A stretch of DNA of 61,784 bases from the NCBI GenBank assembly GCA_947630285.1, contig CANRHD010000013.1:1-61784 (forward strand), read 5' to 3'. Shown here piece after piece: positions 16,621-24,360 of the stretch. Below the pieces are notes generated by a model. That model did no database searches. It was not told the DNA's origin and worked only from the letters and a program-made list of their open reading frames with translations. Position numbers and translations under genes: made by a program. Numbering within the stretch: position 1 is the first letter of the stretch; each line of letters starts with the position of its first letter. This DNA comes from an uncultured Clostridia bacterium (GTDB taxonomy: Bacteria; Bacillota; Clostridia; Oscillospirales; Acutalibacteraceae).

Positions 16621-16708
16621 AAATCCGCCGAGCGTTGAGACAATTATTTGACTGTCCCTGTCGCTCCAATGCCTGACCTGCGTTGAAAGCAGCCTGCCTG
16701 TCGGATTT
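16621..16708 (-). ncRNA. Structured 5' leader element, unassigned (candidate cis-regulatory RNA)
   Basis: On the minus strand this 88-nt element opens about 11 nt after the predicted transcription start. A closing stem P1 pairs AAATCCG with CGGATTT (16702-16708 with 16621-16627). Inside is a small CTGC/GCAG hairpin (in 16681-16692). A longer arm follows: GAGCG (16662-16666) pairs with CGCTC (16630-16634), and above it GGGACA (16653-16658) pairs with TGTCTC (16637-16642), the latter using a G.U pair that works only in the minus-strand RNA. About 35 nt then lead to the ribosome site of the LRR/dockerin gene. It does not match the c-di-GMP, SAM, cobalamin or other riboswitch consensus patterns I know. 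Confidence 0.5.
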
Positions 16709-16725
16709 CATACGCATACATATTT

Positions 16726-16753
16726 ATTATAGTATTTTTAAAAATTATGTCAA
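16726..16753 (-). promoter_or_regulatory. Promoter of the structured leader and LRR/dockerin gene
   Basis: On the minus strand, TTGACA (16748-16753) and TATAAT (16726-16731) are separated by 16 bp. Both hexamers are perfect consensus matches, which points to strong transcription. Confidence 0.8.
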
Positions 16754-16779
16754 TATAATCATGGCAAAAGACTTGAAAA

Positions 16780-16812
16780 TCGGGGTGTAAGACCTCACTC
16801 CCCGACTTTTTT
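16780..16812. terminator. Terminator-like hairpin in the 16.6-17.1 kb gap
   Basis: TCGGGGTG (16780-16787) pairs with CACTCCCCGA (16796-16805), with one bulged base, followed by CTTTTTT. It isolates the two divergent promoters of this 530-bp gap. Apart from this hairpin, the leader RNA and the two promoters, I see no gene in 16586-17118. Confidence 0.55.
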
Positions 16813-17019
16813 GCTCCGCCTCGGGCCCGTTATTGTCATTTTCACTATATATTCACTAAAAAGATTGTGACTCTGCCACATCTTGTGTTTTTCGCTTGCG
16901 CCGACATATATTTTGTGTTTAAATTAAGCTGTTTAGATAGTTTTTATCTATTTTAAAAACTCTTTAGATGTTTTTTAACTAAAATCTTAATGCAAAATGA
17001 TTAATTTTAAAAAATACTG

Positions 17020-17047
17020 TTGACTTTTTTTGTATATATGATATAAT
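17020..17047 (+). promoter_or_regulatory. Promoter of the second aminotransferase, with upstream inverted repeat
   Basis: TTGACT (17020-17025) and TATAAT (17042-17047) are 16 bp apart. Transcription should start near 17054, downstream of an in-frame ATG at 17050, so that codon cannot be the start. Upstream, TAGATA (16934-16939) and TATCTA (16945-16950) form an inverted repeat, and a related TTTAGAT half lies at 16973-16979; these could bind a regulator. Confidence 0.7.
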
Positions 17048-17118
17048 TTATGGTGAACAGCAATTCACTTTATGTAAATTGCACTCGTTTAATAATAAAA
17101 AGTTCGGAGGTAATTCAA

Positions 17119-18600
17119 ATGGACACAAGATTTGCTATTTCGGAATATCATGACGCGAAAGCAATAAACCGTGAGCTTGACGAGCTTATCAAGAAACCGA
17201 TTTATTCAATCAAGCCTGATGTTCTTAAGAAGTACGAGGAAGAGTATTACGGAAAGAAATGTGCAAAGTCAAAGGAAATGATTGATGAGGCAAAGGCAAT
17301 CATTCCCGGCGGCGTTCAGCACAACCTTGCATTTAACTATCCTTTTCCGCTTGTATTTACAAAGGCAGACGGCGCTTATCTCTACGATGTAGACGGAAAT
17401 AAGTACTTTGACTTCCTTCAGGCAGGCGGCCCCACTGTTCTCGGCTCAAACCCGAAAGCAGTCCGTGAGCAGGTTATCGACCTTCTTAACACTTGCGGTC
17501 CCTCAACAGGTCTTTTCCATGAGTTTGAATATAAACTTGCCAAAAAGATTGCAGACTCTGTTGAAACGGTTGATATGTTCCGTATGCAGGGTTCCGGTAC
17601 AGAGGCTTGTATGACGGCAGTCCGTGTTGCCCGTCTTGCAACCAAGAAAAAGAATATAATTAAAATGGGCGGCGCTTACCACGGCTGGTCGGATCAGCTC
17701 GGTTACGGCATCCGTGTTCCCGGGTCAAAATTCACACAGGCAAGCGGCGTTCCGCTTTTCCTCTTTAAACATACGCAGGAGTTCTTCCCCGGCGATCTTG
17801 AGGACCTTGAGAGAAAGCTTTGGCTCAACCAGTTCAGGGGCGGCACAGCGGCGGTATTCATCGAACCCGTCGGTCCCGAAAGCGGTACAACTCCCGTTGA
17901 CTATGACTTCAACAAGGGCGTTGAAAGACTTTGCCGCAAATACGGTGCGCTTCTCGTATTTGACGAGGTTGTTACAGGCTTCCGTATCGGTATGGCCGGC
18001 GCACAGGGCTTCTTCGGCGTATCCCCCGACCTCACGGTATTCGGCAAGGTTATCGCAGGCGGCTATCCCGGCGCAGGCGGTTTAGGCGGCAAGAAAGAGT
18101 ATATGAAGTACCTCGGTGCAGGTCTTGACGCTACCGGCGAAAAGATTAAGAAAGCCTTTACGGGCGGCACTATGACAGCCAATCCGCTTTCATGCTGTGC
18201 AGGTTACTTCACTCTTGAAGAAATCGACAAGCAGAACGCCTGCCAGAAAGCAGGTCAGATGGGCGACAGACTTACAGCAGGTCTTAAAGAGCTTATCAAT
18301 AAGCACGGTCTTCCCTTTGTTGCATGGAACGAAGGTTCTATCTGCCACCTTGAGACAGTCGGCACAATGCACTATTCTATCAACTGGAAAAAGCCGTGGA
18401 CAATTCCGGGCGTTCTCGACGCAACATCTGTCCGCAAGAAAGAAATGCAGTACATGGGCGCTGCCTATATGGCAGAGGGTCTTGTTACACTTGCAGGTTC
18501 CCGTCTTTACACTTCGGCTGCTTATACGCCTAAGATGATCGACCAGGCTCTCGCCTGCTTCGACAAGGTATTTGAAAATGTAGCCGTTAAGGCTGACTGA
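17119..18600 (+). CDS. Class III PLP aminotransferase (GSAM-like), long form, highly expressed
   Basis: This 493-residue PLP enzyme is related to glutamate-1-semialdehyde aminomutase but about 60 residues longer, with an N-terminal helical extension (1-50). Motifs are GSGTEA (158-163), YHGW (187-190), FDEVVTGFR (281-289) and the Schiff-base lysine Lys310 in VFGKVIAGG. A second extension lies between about 420 and 450. The start is set at 17119 by CGGAGGT eight bases upstream and by the promoter, which rules out 17050. Codon use (GTT, CTT, CGT, AAG, GGT) is more biased than in neighbouring genes, suggesting high expression. A terminator follows, then a tandem class II aldolase. The two may act in sequence on an amino-aldehyde or sugar (inference). 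Confidence 0.88.
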   Translation: MDTRFAISEYHDAKAINRELDELIKKPIYSIKPDVLKKYEEEYYGKKCAKSKEMIDEAKAIIPGGVQHNLAFNYPFPLVFTKADGAYLYDVDGNKYFDFLQAGGPTVLGSNPKAVREQVIDLLNTCGPSTGLFHEFEYKLAKKIADSVETVDMFRMQGSGTEACMTAVRVARLATKKKNIIKMGGAYHGWSDQLGYGIRVPGSKFTQASGVPLFLFKHTQEFFPGDLEDLERKLWLNQFRGGTAAVFIEPVGPESGTTPVDYDFNKGVERLCRKYGALLVFDEVVTGFRIGMAGAQGFFGVSPDLTVFGKVIAGGYPGAGGLGGKKEYMKYLGAGLDATGEKIKKAFTGGTMTANPLSCCAGYFTLEEIDKQNACQKAGQMGDRLTAGLKELINKHGLPFVAWNEGSICHLETVGTMHYSINWKKPWTIPGVLDATSVRKKEMQYMGAAYMAEGLVTLAGSRLYTSAAYTPKMIDQALACFDKVFENVAVKAD

Positions 18601-18620
18601 TTTTACGGCAAAACGCTTAT

Positions 18621-18655
18621 TCGGGGCGGGCGGATTACCGCCTGTCCCGATTTTT
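18621..18655 (+). terminator. Strong hairpin terminator between aminotransferase and aldolase genes
   Basis: A 13-pair stem (18621-18633 with 18638-18650; two G.T pairs) is followed by five T residues. It should limit, but not abolish, read-through into the aldolase gene only 15 bp further on, for which I see no separate promoter, giving a high/low expression ratio. Confidence 0.75.
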
Positions 18656-18669
18656 AATGAGGTGATATA

Positions 18670-19893
18670 ATGGATATTTTACAGGCAAAAGAACTTGTTA
18701 TAAAAGCCGGTAAGGAATTGCTTGACGCAGGTATTATTGTGCGTACCTGGGGCAATATTTCGTGCCGTGTTTCGGACACCCAGTTTGTAATTACCCCATC
18801 AGGCAGAGCCTATGAAAACCTTACTCCCGATGAAATAGTACTTGTTAATATTGAGGACTGTTCTTACGAGGGTGATATTAAGCCCTCATCGGAAAAGGGT
18901 ATTCACGCCGCCGCATATAAGCTTCGTCCGGAGGCTAATTTCGTTATTCACACGCATCAGAAGCAGGCGTCTGTAATCGGCGCTCTCGGCTTTGACATCA
19001 ACAATGTTGCCGAGAAGAGTGCGGCAATAGTCGGCAATGATGTTCCGCTCGCCTCATACGGACTTCCCGGAACGGGCAAGCTCCGTGAGGGAGTTATTGC
19101 GGCTATCAAGAGGACGGATTCAAAGGCCGTTCTTATGGCACACCACGGTGCGCTCTGCATGGGCAAGGACTATGCGGAGGCCTACAGCGTTGCAAGTGAG
19201 CTTGAAGCTATATGCGAAAACTGTTTAAAGAAAAAGTACAACGAGGTCACCGGCGCAATAGTTGACACGGTTGATTCCATAGCGAGTTATATAGCCGAAA
19301 AATTCGCCGACGCCAAAGCGGCGAACGCCGCCAAGTTCGATGTATGCAAATCGGAAAGGGACGGAAGCGTATTTAACATTACTTCCGTTGACGGCGACGG
19401 CAAAATCACAAGAATTAACATTAAGACGGGCGAGCTTGTCGCAGGCGACGATTACCCCGACTCCGCAGAGCTTCACAGAACGATTTACAAAAAGCGTGAC
19501 GATGTAAACTTTATAGTTCACAACACTTCGCCCGAGGCTATGGCAATGTCGGTAAAGGGCAAGACCATGAAGCCGCTTCTTGACGACTTTGCACAGCTGT
19601 GCGGCGCGACCGTAAGGCACGCCGTGTTTAATCCCAACAGCACGCTCAAATCCGCCAAAAAGGTTGCCAAAGCCCTCAAGGGCAGGAATGCCGTTATCCT
19701 TGACAACAACGGCGTCCTCTGCGTAGCCGGAAGCGAATATGACGCAACTGCCGTTGAGCATGTAATGGAAAAGGGCTGTAAGACCCAGATAGGCGCTGAC
19801 CTTTTCGGTTCGGCAAAGCCCATCAATCCCATTGAAACAAGGCTTATGAGGTTTATATATCTCAAGAAATACTCAAAGCAGGCAAGCAAATAA
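18670..19893 (+). CDS. Tandem class II aldolase/adducin-domain protein, second domain degenerate
   Basis: This 407-residue protein has two class II aldolase/adducin domains. Domain 1 (1 to about 190) has a complete metal site of the fuculose-1-phosphate aldolase type: Glu75 in SSEKGIH, His94 and His96 in IHTHQ, and His158/159 in AHHG. Domain 2 (about 225-400) keeps Glu267 and His284, but the second histidine of HxH is Thr286 and the HHG motif is DNNG. It is therefore probably inactive and structural or regulatory. Such enzymes cleave or epimerise phosphorylated sugars. The usual family length is about 210-230 residues, so this is a duplication or fusion. GAGGTGAT precedes the ATG. It is probably read through from the aminotransferase promoter. 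Confidence 0.87.
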   Translation: MDILQAKELVIKAGKELLDAGIIVRTWGNISCRVSDTQFVITPSGRAYENLTPDEIVLVNIEDCSYEGDIKPSSEKGIHAAAYKLRPEANFVIHTHQKQASVIGALGFDINNVAEKSAAIVGNDVPLASYGLPGTGKLREGVIAAIKRTDSKAVLMAHHGALCMGKDYAEAYSVASELEAICENCLKKKYNEVTGAIVDTVDSIASYIAEKFADAKAANAAKFDVCKSERDGSVFNITSVDGDGKITRINIKTGELVAGDDYPDSAELHRTIYKKRDDVNFIVHNTSPEAMAMSVKGKTMKPLLDDFAQLCGATVRHAVFNPNSTLKSAKKVAKALKGRNAVILDNNGVLCVAGSEYDATAVEHVMEKGCKTQIGADLFGSAKPINPIETRLMRFIYLKKYSKQASK

Positions 19894-19912
19894 ACGCATA
19901 AGCGCAGTAAAA

Positions 19913-19946
19913 AACGCTCCTCTCTGTAAGGGGAGCGTTATATTTT
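19913..19946 (+). terminator. Terminator of the aminotransferase-aldolase transcript
   Basis: AACGCTCC (19913-19920) pairs with GGAGCGTT (19932-19939), extended by T.G and C-G pairs inside, and is followed by ATATTTTT. Confidence 0.8.
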
Positions 19947-19970
19947 TGCACATTTAAAGAATTAAATTAT

Positions 19971-20439
19971 GGGGAACCCCAGTGCGTGGGTTCCCCACCG
20001 CAAAACAGTCCCCCGGACTGTTTTGCGCCCCTCCTGCGCTCTAAGGCGAGGGGAGCCGAACCCACACCGGTTTTCAACGGCGGATTTACGCCCATGCTGT
20101 GTCATCGCCCTTGACAATACGACAGTATTTTCTTCGGACGCTTCCTTGCCTGAACGCAAATCCGCTCGGTGAAAACTGCTTTGCACTTAACGCAGAGCTA
20201 TTTTTCGTGTGATTTTGCGTGCGGACGAGGAAGCCTTGCTGACGCAAGGCAACGAGGAGAAGCGTAAAAGCGCCGGAAAGAGTCTGCGTGAAGCGGCGTG
20301 TGTTCGGCTCCTCTCGCCTTAAGCATAAGTTTTTCGCAGTCTGCGGACTGCGCCGGGGGCCTTGCCCCTCGACCCCACCGTCTTTTTGAAAAAAGACGGA
20401 CAAAAACTTTTAATATTTAAAAGCAATTTATCGGCAGAC
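19971..20439 (+). repeat. Dispersed hairpin repeat, copy B (split by an insertion)
   Basis: The left part (19971-20040) and right part (20322-20439) together make one copy of the same repeat as copy A, in the same order: GGGGAACCC hairpin, AACAGTCC/GGACTGTT hairpin, then CGCAGTCTGCGGACTGCG, GGGGCCTTGCCCC and a closing CTTTTTGAAAAAAGACGG arm. The inner 280 bp are a separate element (see 20042-20321). No gene is present in 19894-20459. Confidence 0.78.
20042..20321. mobile_element. MITE-like element inserted in repeat copy B
   Basis: The ends are imperfect 26-bp inverted repeats (20042-20067 and 20296-20321, three mismatches), beginning TAAGGCGAG on each strand. A TA dinucleotide occurs at both borders, which would fit a TA target duplication of the IS630/Tc1-mariner kind. 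The interior has no plausible open frame, so it would have to be moved by a transposase in trans. Because it interrupts a repeat that is intact elsewhere in the window, the insertion boundary is well defined. Confidence 0.65.
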
Positions 20440-20459
20440 CGACTCTCCTCCGCAGGGGT

Positions 20460-21902
20460 TTATTTTTCCGCCTTGGCGGCTCTTCTCTTTTGAAGCTCCG
20501 CAGAAATCTTCTGCTTCTTTTCGCCGACTATATCGTATTTAAGCATCGGTATTACCGAGAGCAACGCAAGTATTCCGGGCAGAGCGGTGTATGCAAAGAA
20601 GATTATATCCTTTGTGCCGTTTGTAAAGTTACCCGACTCAAGCGCTCCGTAATAGCCCGACGCCGAAACAAACACAAGTCCCACAGCCGTACCCAGAGCG
20701 AGGCAAACCTTAATAGTAAGGGTGAGTATCGAATACGCCGCACCCTCCATTCTTTTGCCCGTTTCGTATTCATAGTAGTCAACCGCATCTGCGGTCATTA
20801 TCATGGGCATAAGGGTAACTGCGCCGAACTGAAGACCTATGAGGAACAGCGAAGCGTAGAATAAAACTGTAAGCACGGTGTTTTCGGGATTTTGGAACCA
20901 AAAATGACCTATTATGAAAGATAAAACAGACGCCGCAAAGCCGTATACGGAAAGCAGTATATAGGCCTTTTTCTCATCGAGCTTTTTAATAAGCATCGGG
21001 CAGAGCGCCATGGAAATCATCGAGCCTACCGCTGTAACAATGCCCAAAACCGCAACAAGATTTTGCGAACCGAGTATAACCGTTGCGGCCTGAACCTGTA
21101 TGCCCATTGCCATCTGCCTGCCGAAGCCCATGAAATAAGAAACAATTACAAGCATAAGCGGTTTGTTGTCCTTTAACGCCCTTACCATATCGCCGGCGGT
21201 GGTCTTTTCGTTTGACTCCACCTTGACCCTCTCTTTGTTTAAAAGCGGTATGAGCGCAAAGAGTACACAGCCGAAAACTGCCGTAAGTATCGCCGTACCG
21301 AGAAATTCCGAAGAAATCATAGGCGTATCGGTCTGACCCTTTTCAACAATAACCTTTGAGCCGCCCGGTATGATAAGACACACAATGGGTACTATGACAA
21401 CGCAGGCGGAGAAGCCTATCTGCTTAAATGTGTTTGAAATGGAAACAACATTCGTTCTCTCGGTGGGGTCGGGCGTAAGAGCCGAGGCTATGCCCTGCGA
21501 GGGAACATCGCCCATAGTCATGGCAATGCTCCATATAAGATATGTAATAAATATCCACACATAAAGCCCCACGCCCTTAAACGGCACCTTTAAGAACACA
21601 ACCGCCGTAAAAACAAGCAGCGGAGCGAGTGAATAAATAATCATGGGCTTGAATTTGCCGAGCTTTGATTTTGAGCGGTCAAGCATATTGCCTACCACAG
21701 GGTCGGCAACGGCGGAAACTATCTTCGCAATAAGTATTAATATTGCCACAACGCTTACATTTGCGCCCAAAATTGAGCCGTCAAATTCCGCCTGATATGA
21801 ATTTAGCAGGCCGACTATCGCCTGAAAGCCGAAAAGGCCGAGGGAATAAGCGGCTATCTCCTTAAAATTCATATACTTTTTTGACTGTATTTTTTCGCTC
21901 AT
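20460..21902 (-). CDS. GPH-family (MelB-like) sugar:cation symporter 1
   Basis: This 480-residue transporter has twelve predicted helices and belongs to the glycoside-pentoside-hexuronide:cation symporter family. It shows the loop motif DPVVGNMLDRSKSKLGKFKP (about 66-85) and the family signature TADAVDYYEYETGKRMEG (about 385). The start is placed at 21902, where GGGGGT lies nine bases upstream; an in-frame ATG 30 bases earlier lacks a site. The C-terminal tail is Lys/Arg-rich. Its promoter contains a palindrome (21943-21956), so it is probably regulated. Substrates in this family are sugars or glucuronides; which one is unknown. A second family member is encoded divergently at 22441. Confidence 0.9.
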   Translation of the reverse strand: MSEKIQSKKYMNFKEIAAYSLGLFGFQAIVGLLNSYQAEFDGSILGANVSVVAILILIAKIVSAVADPVVGNMLDRSKSKLGKFKPMIIYSLAPLLVFTAVVFLKVPFKGVGLYVWIFITYLIWSIAMTMGDVPSQGIASALTPDPTERTNVVSISNTFKQIGFSACVVIVPIVCLIIPGGSKVIVEKGQTDTPMISSEFLGTAILTAVFGCVLFALIPLLNKERVKVESNEKTTAGDMVRALKDNKPLMLVIVSYFMGFGRQMAMGIQVQAATVILGSQNLVAVLGIVTAVGSMISMALCPMLIKKLDEKKAYILLSVYGFAASVLSFIIGHFWFQNPENTVLTVLFYASLFLIGLQFGAVTLMPMIMTADAVDYYEYETGKRMEGAAYSILTLTIKVCLALGTAVGLVFVSASGYYGALESGNFTNGTKDIIFFAYTALPGILALLSVIPMLKYDIVGEKKQKISAELQKRRAAKAEK

Positions 21903-21936
21903 AAGAGAACCCCCTAAAAAGTATTTTAACATTTTA

Positions 21937-21965
21937 ATGATAATTGATTTATCAATTTAAGTCAA
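21937..21965 (-). promoter_or_regulatory. Promoter with an operator-like palindrome in its spacer
   Basis: On the minus strand TTGACT (21960-21965) and TATCAT (21937-21942) are 17 bp apart. The spacer contains the perfect inverted repeat ATTGAT-TT-ATCAAT (21943-21956), ideally placed for a repressor that blocks RNA polymerase. Confidence 0.6.
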
Positions 21966-22020
21966 TTAATTTTATAAAAATATCCGTTTTTATTTAAAAT
22001 TCAATTAATTATTTGCATAA

Positions 22021-22401
22021 GCGCAAATTTATGATACAATTTTAACAGGCGGTATTTTTGATTTTTATATCTTCGGCGCTTTAATTGATTGCGAAAGAGC
22101 CATGTTCGGGGATATAATCGGAGATTTTATTTCTTTGGATTATTTATCACCGTTCGATTTGTAAAAGAACAAACAACTTATAAGCGGATACAATTCGATT
22201 GCAGAGCAAAAGCTTGATTTTGATAAATGCGCCTTAATCAGGCTGTATTTAATGAAAATTCACCTGGGCTTAATCGCATACATTGAGCCTTATTACAGGC
22301 AGTCAAAAATCAGCCCCGGATTTTACGGTGCAAAGGCTTTTGCAAAAAAGATGCTGTATAATGCGCTTGCGGAAATTGAAAAATTAAATAAAACGGAATG
22401 A
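22021..22401 (+). pseudogene. Decayed phosphotransferase (APH/choline-kinase-like) gene remnant
   Basis: In one frame this stretch reads as the C-terminal part of an aminoglycoside-phosphotransferase-family kinase: GALIDCERAMFGDIIGDFISLD matches the family segment with the Mg-binding Asp (IDxERAxxGDP), and the end RLYLMKIHLGLIAYIEPYYRQ matches the C-terminal helices. An in-frame TAA at 22162-22164 interrupts it, and the N-terminal lobe and HGDxHxxN loop are missing: the frame is closed by a stop at 22018-22020. It ends at TGA 22399-22401. A promoter-like pair (TTGCAT 22013-22018, TACAAT 22035-22040, 16 bp) overlaps the remnant and may now serve the downstream transporter. Confidence 0.6.
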
Positions 22402-22440
22402 ACCGAAAAATTAAAATTTAAGGACGGAAGTGAAGGGGCA

Positions 22441-23940
22441 ATGAGCGAAAGCGTAAAAGAAGCGGCAAAAACAGAGGAAAAGGAAAATCTAATCAACAGG
22501 CACAAAAACAGAAGGTATTTAAGACCAAAGGAGATACTCGCATATATCTGCGTATCCTACGGCTCAAAAAACCTGTCGGAGTTTGTATCGGGCAACCAGC
22601 AGTTTTTTATGCTCAATTTCCTGAGGCTAAAGGGTTCGACCTACGGCACTCTTTCGCTTATCGCAAATATTTACGACGCCGTGGACGACTCGATAAGCGG
22701 AGTTATAGTTGACCGCACCCGTACCCGTTGGGGGCATCTGCGCCCGTATCTTGTGGTAACCCTGCCGCTTATCGCCCTGAGTACGCTTATGATGTTCTCC
22801 GCTCCCGAGCTTACGGACGCAAAGAGGACGGTCTATGCCCTGTTTTCAATAATCTTATACGGGCTTTCGATGTCGTATTACAACTGCTGGAGCATAATGC
22901 TTTATAACATTACTCCGAATGTAAACGAGCGCAACAACTTAATCACGACCAAGGAATTTTGCGATCTGTTTGTCGTGCTTCCGAGCGTGGTTAATATCGC
23001 CGTCTCGGTGCTCCCGAAAATCAACGAAAACATAACCATGCAGTCCATTTACACGGGCTGTGCGCTTATCTGCGTTTTGCTGTGCGTTTTGGCGTCCGTT
23101 TTCGGCTTCCGCAATATGCGTGAGAGAGTGCCGCTCGTTTCCCGTGAGGAAATGAACAACACACCGATACGGAAATCCCTGAAGGAGCTTTTTAAAAACA
23201 AACCGATGTTTGTTGTAATCATAGCCTCTTTCGTAAACAATATAAAATCGGTCGGCGGAGCTTCGGAAAGCTTTTTCTGGCTTAACAATGTGGGTTCTTT
23301 GCTTTACGGCACATTTTCGGGTCTTGTAACGGGTGCGCCTAACTATTTTATGACGCCGCTCGCACCTAAAATAATAAAGAAATTCGGGGCAAGGAACACC
23401 GCCGTTATATGCGGACTTTTCGGCGGTTTTGCATACCTTGCGCTGTTTTTGATAGGCTATGCGCCCTTTGGGGAGCGAAAAATTCTGAATGTCGCCTACC
23501 TCTACATAATGCTTATGATTTGCGGTCTGCCGAACTGCGTAATGCGTGTGTGCAACGCCGTTATTCAGGGTGATGTGTACGATTATATGGAGTGGAAATC
23601 CGGTATGCGTAACGAGGCGCTTTTGTCCACCGTCAGCGGCTGGTTCGGCAAGCTCGGCACCTCGCTTATGGGCTTGCTTTCGGGCTGGTGCTTTACCTGG
23701 ATAGGCTACGAGGCGGCGTATGACAAATTCGGAAACCTTGTACCCATTTCCGATAAATCCGTTCTCAACGGCATTTTTGCCATTTTCGCCCTTGCCCCGT
23801 CGATAGCCCGTTTCGGCTACGGAATTTCACATATCTTTTTCAGCGTTCACGGCAAATTTAAAGAACAGATCACAAGTGACCTTGAGCAAAGGCGTGCCCG
23901 GAGGATTTTGGAGGAGGAAAGCTCCGAAGATAATAATTAA
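22441..23940 (+). CDS. GPH-family (MelB-like) sugar:cation symporter 2
   Basis: This 499-residue membrane protein has twelve helices and GPH-family features: DAVDDSISGVIVDRTRTRWGHLRPY (about 80-104) and a second-half equivalent QGDVYDYMEWKSGMRNEA (about 376-393). It has a long polar N-terminal extension (1-30) and a charged C-terminal tail ending in acidic residues. It is only distantly similar to symporter 1, so this is not a recent duplication. The ribosome site (AAGGGG) is unusually close to the ATG, about 3 bases; GGACGGAAG a little upstream may help. It lies after the phosphotransferase remnant. Substrate unknown. Confidence 0.88.
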   Translation: MSESVKEAAKTEEKENLINRHKNRRYLRPKEILAYICVSYGSKNLSEFVSGNQQFFMLNFLRLKGSTYGTLSLIANIYDAVDDSISGVIVDRTRTRWGHLRPYLVVTLPLIALSTLMMFSAPELTDAKRTVYALFSIILYGLSMSYYNCWSIMLYNITPNVNERNNLITTKEFCDLFVVLPSVVNIAVSVLPKINENITMQSIYTGCALICVLLCVLASVFGFRNMRERVPLVSREEMNNTPIRKSLKELFKNKPMFVVIIASFVNNIKSVGGASESFFWLNNVGSLLYGTFSGLVTGAPNYFMTPLAPKIIKKFGARNTAVICGLFGGFAYLALFLIGYAPFGERKILNVAYLYIMLMICGLPNCVMRVCNAVIQGDVYDYMEWKSGMRNEALLSTVSGWFGKLGTSLMGLLSGWCFTWIGYEAAYDKFGNLVPISDKSVLNGIFAIFALAPSIARFGYGISHIFFSVHGKFKEQITSDLEQRRARRILEEESSEDNN

Positions 23941-24013
23941 CTACAGCTTCCGCCCGTCCAAATTATTAAGGCCGTGCCTTACGGGTTTAAGTTTAACAGG
24001 AACAAAAAATGTT

Positions 24014-24327
24014 GGGGAACCCTCATCGGGTTCCCCGTCAGCCTGTCGATAATCCGTTTTGCAATAGCAAAATATCCAAAAGTTTTCGTCCGCCTTTTTC
24101 AAAAGGCGGTGGGGTCGAGGGGCAAAGCCCTCGGCGCAGTCCGCAGACTGCGAAATTCTTGCACTTCAAAGAGCGCAGGAGGGGCGAAAAACAGTCCGGT
24201 GGACTGTTTTTCGGTGGGGAACCCTCGCCGGGGGTTTCCCATAATCTTACTCCTTTTGTGCATATTGCCAAGTGAAACATACTTTTTCTACACTCTGCCG
24301 GGGAACCCCATGCGTGGGGTTCCCCGT
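24014..24327 (-). repeat. Dispersed hairpin repeat, copy C, bounded by two related hairpins
   Basis: This is the same repeat as copies A, B and D in reverse orientation: CTTTTTCAAAAGGCGG, GGGGCAAAGCCC, CGCAGTCCGCAGACTGCG, CAGTCC/GGACTG and GGGGAACCC arms follow one another. The copy lies between two related terminator-like hairpins, 24014-24038 and 24300-24327, both of the form GGGGAACCC-loop-GGGTTCCCCGT but with different loops. The 80 bp before the right hairpin also match copy E. There is no gene in 23941-24360. Confidence 0.8.
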
Positions 24328-24360
24328 AATTTTATATTTTTATGCAGTTTCCGCCTCACC

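Noticed and set aside
17050-17118. In-frame upstream ATG extending the long aminotransferase by 23 residues
   Set aside because: It lies three bases after the -10 hexamer and before the predicted start of transcription; CGGAGGT favours 17119.
15218-20439. CRISPR array from the recurring palindromes
   Set aside because: The palindromes differ from one another and are not regularly spaced with unique spacers; they are parts of one composite repeat.
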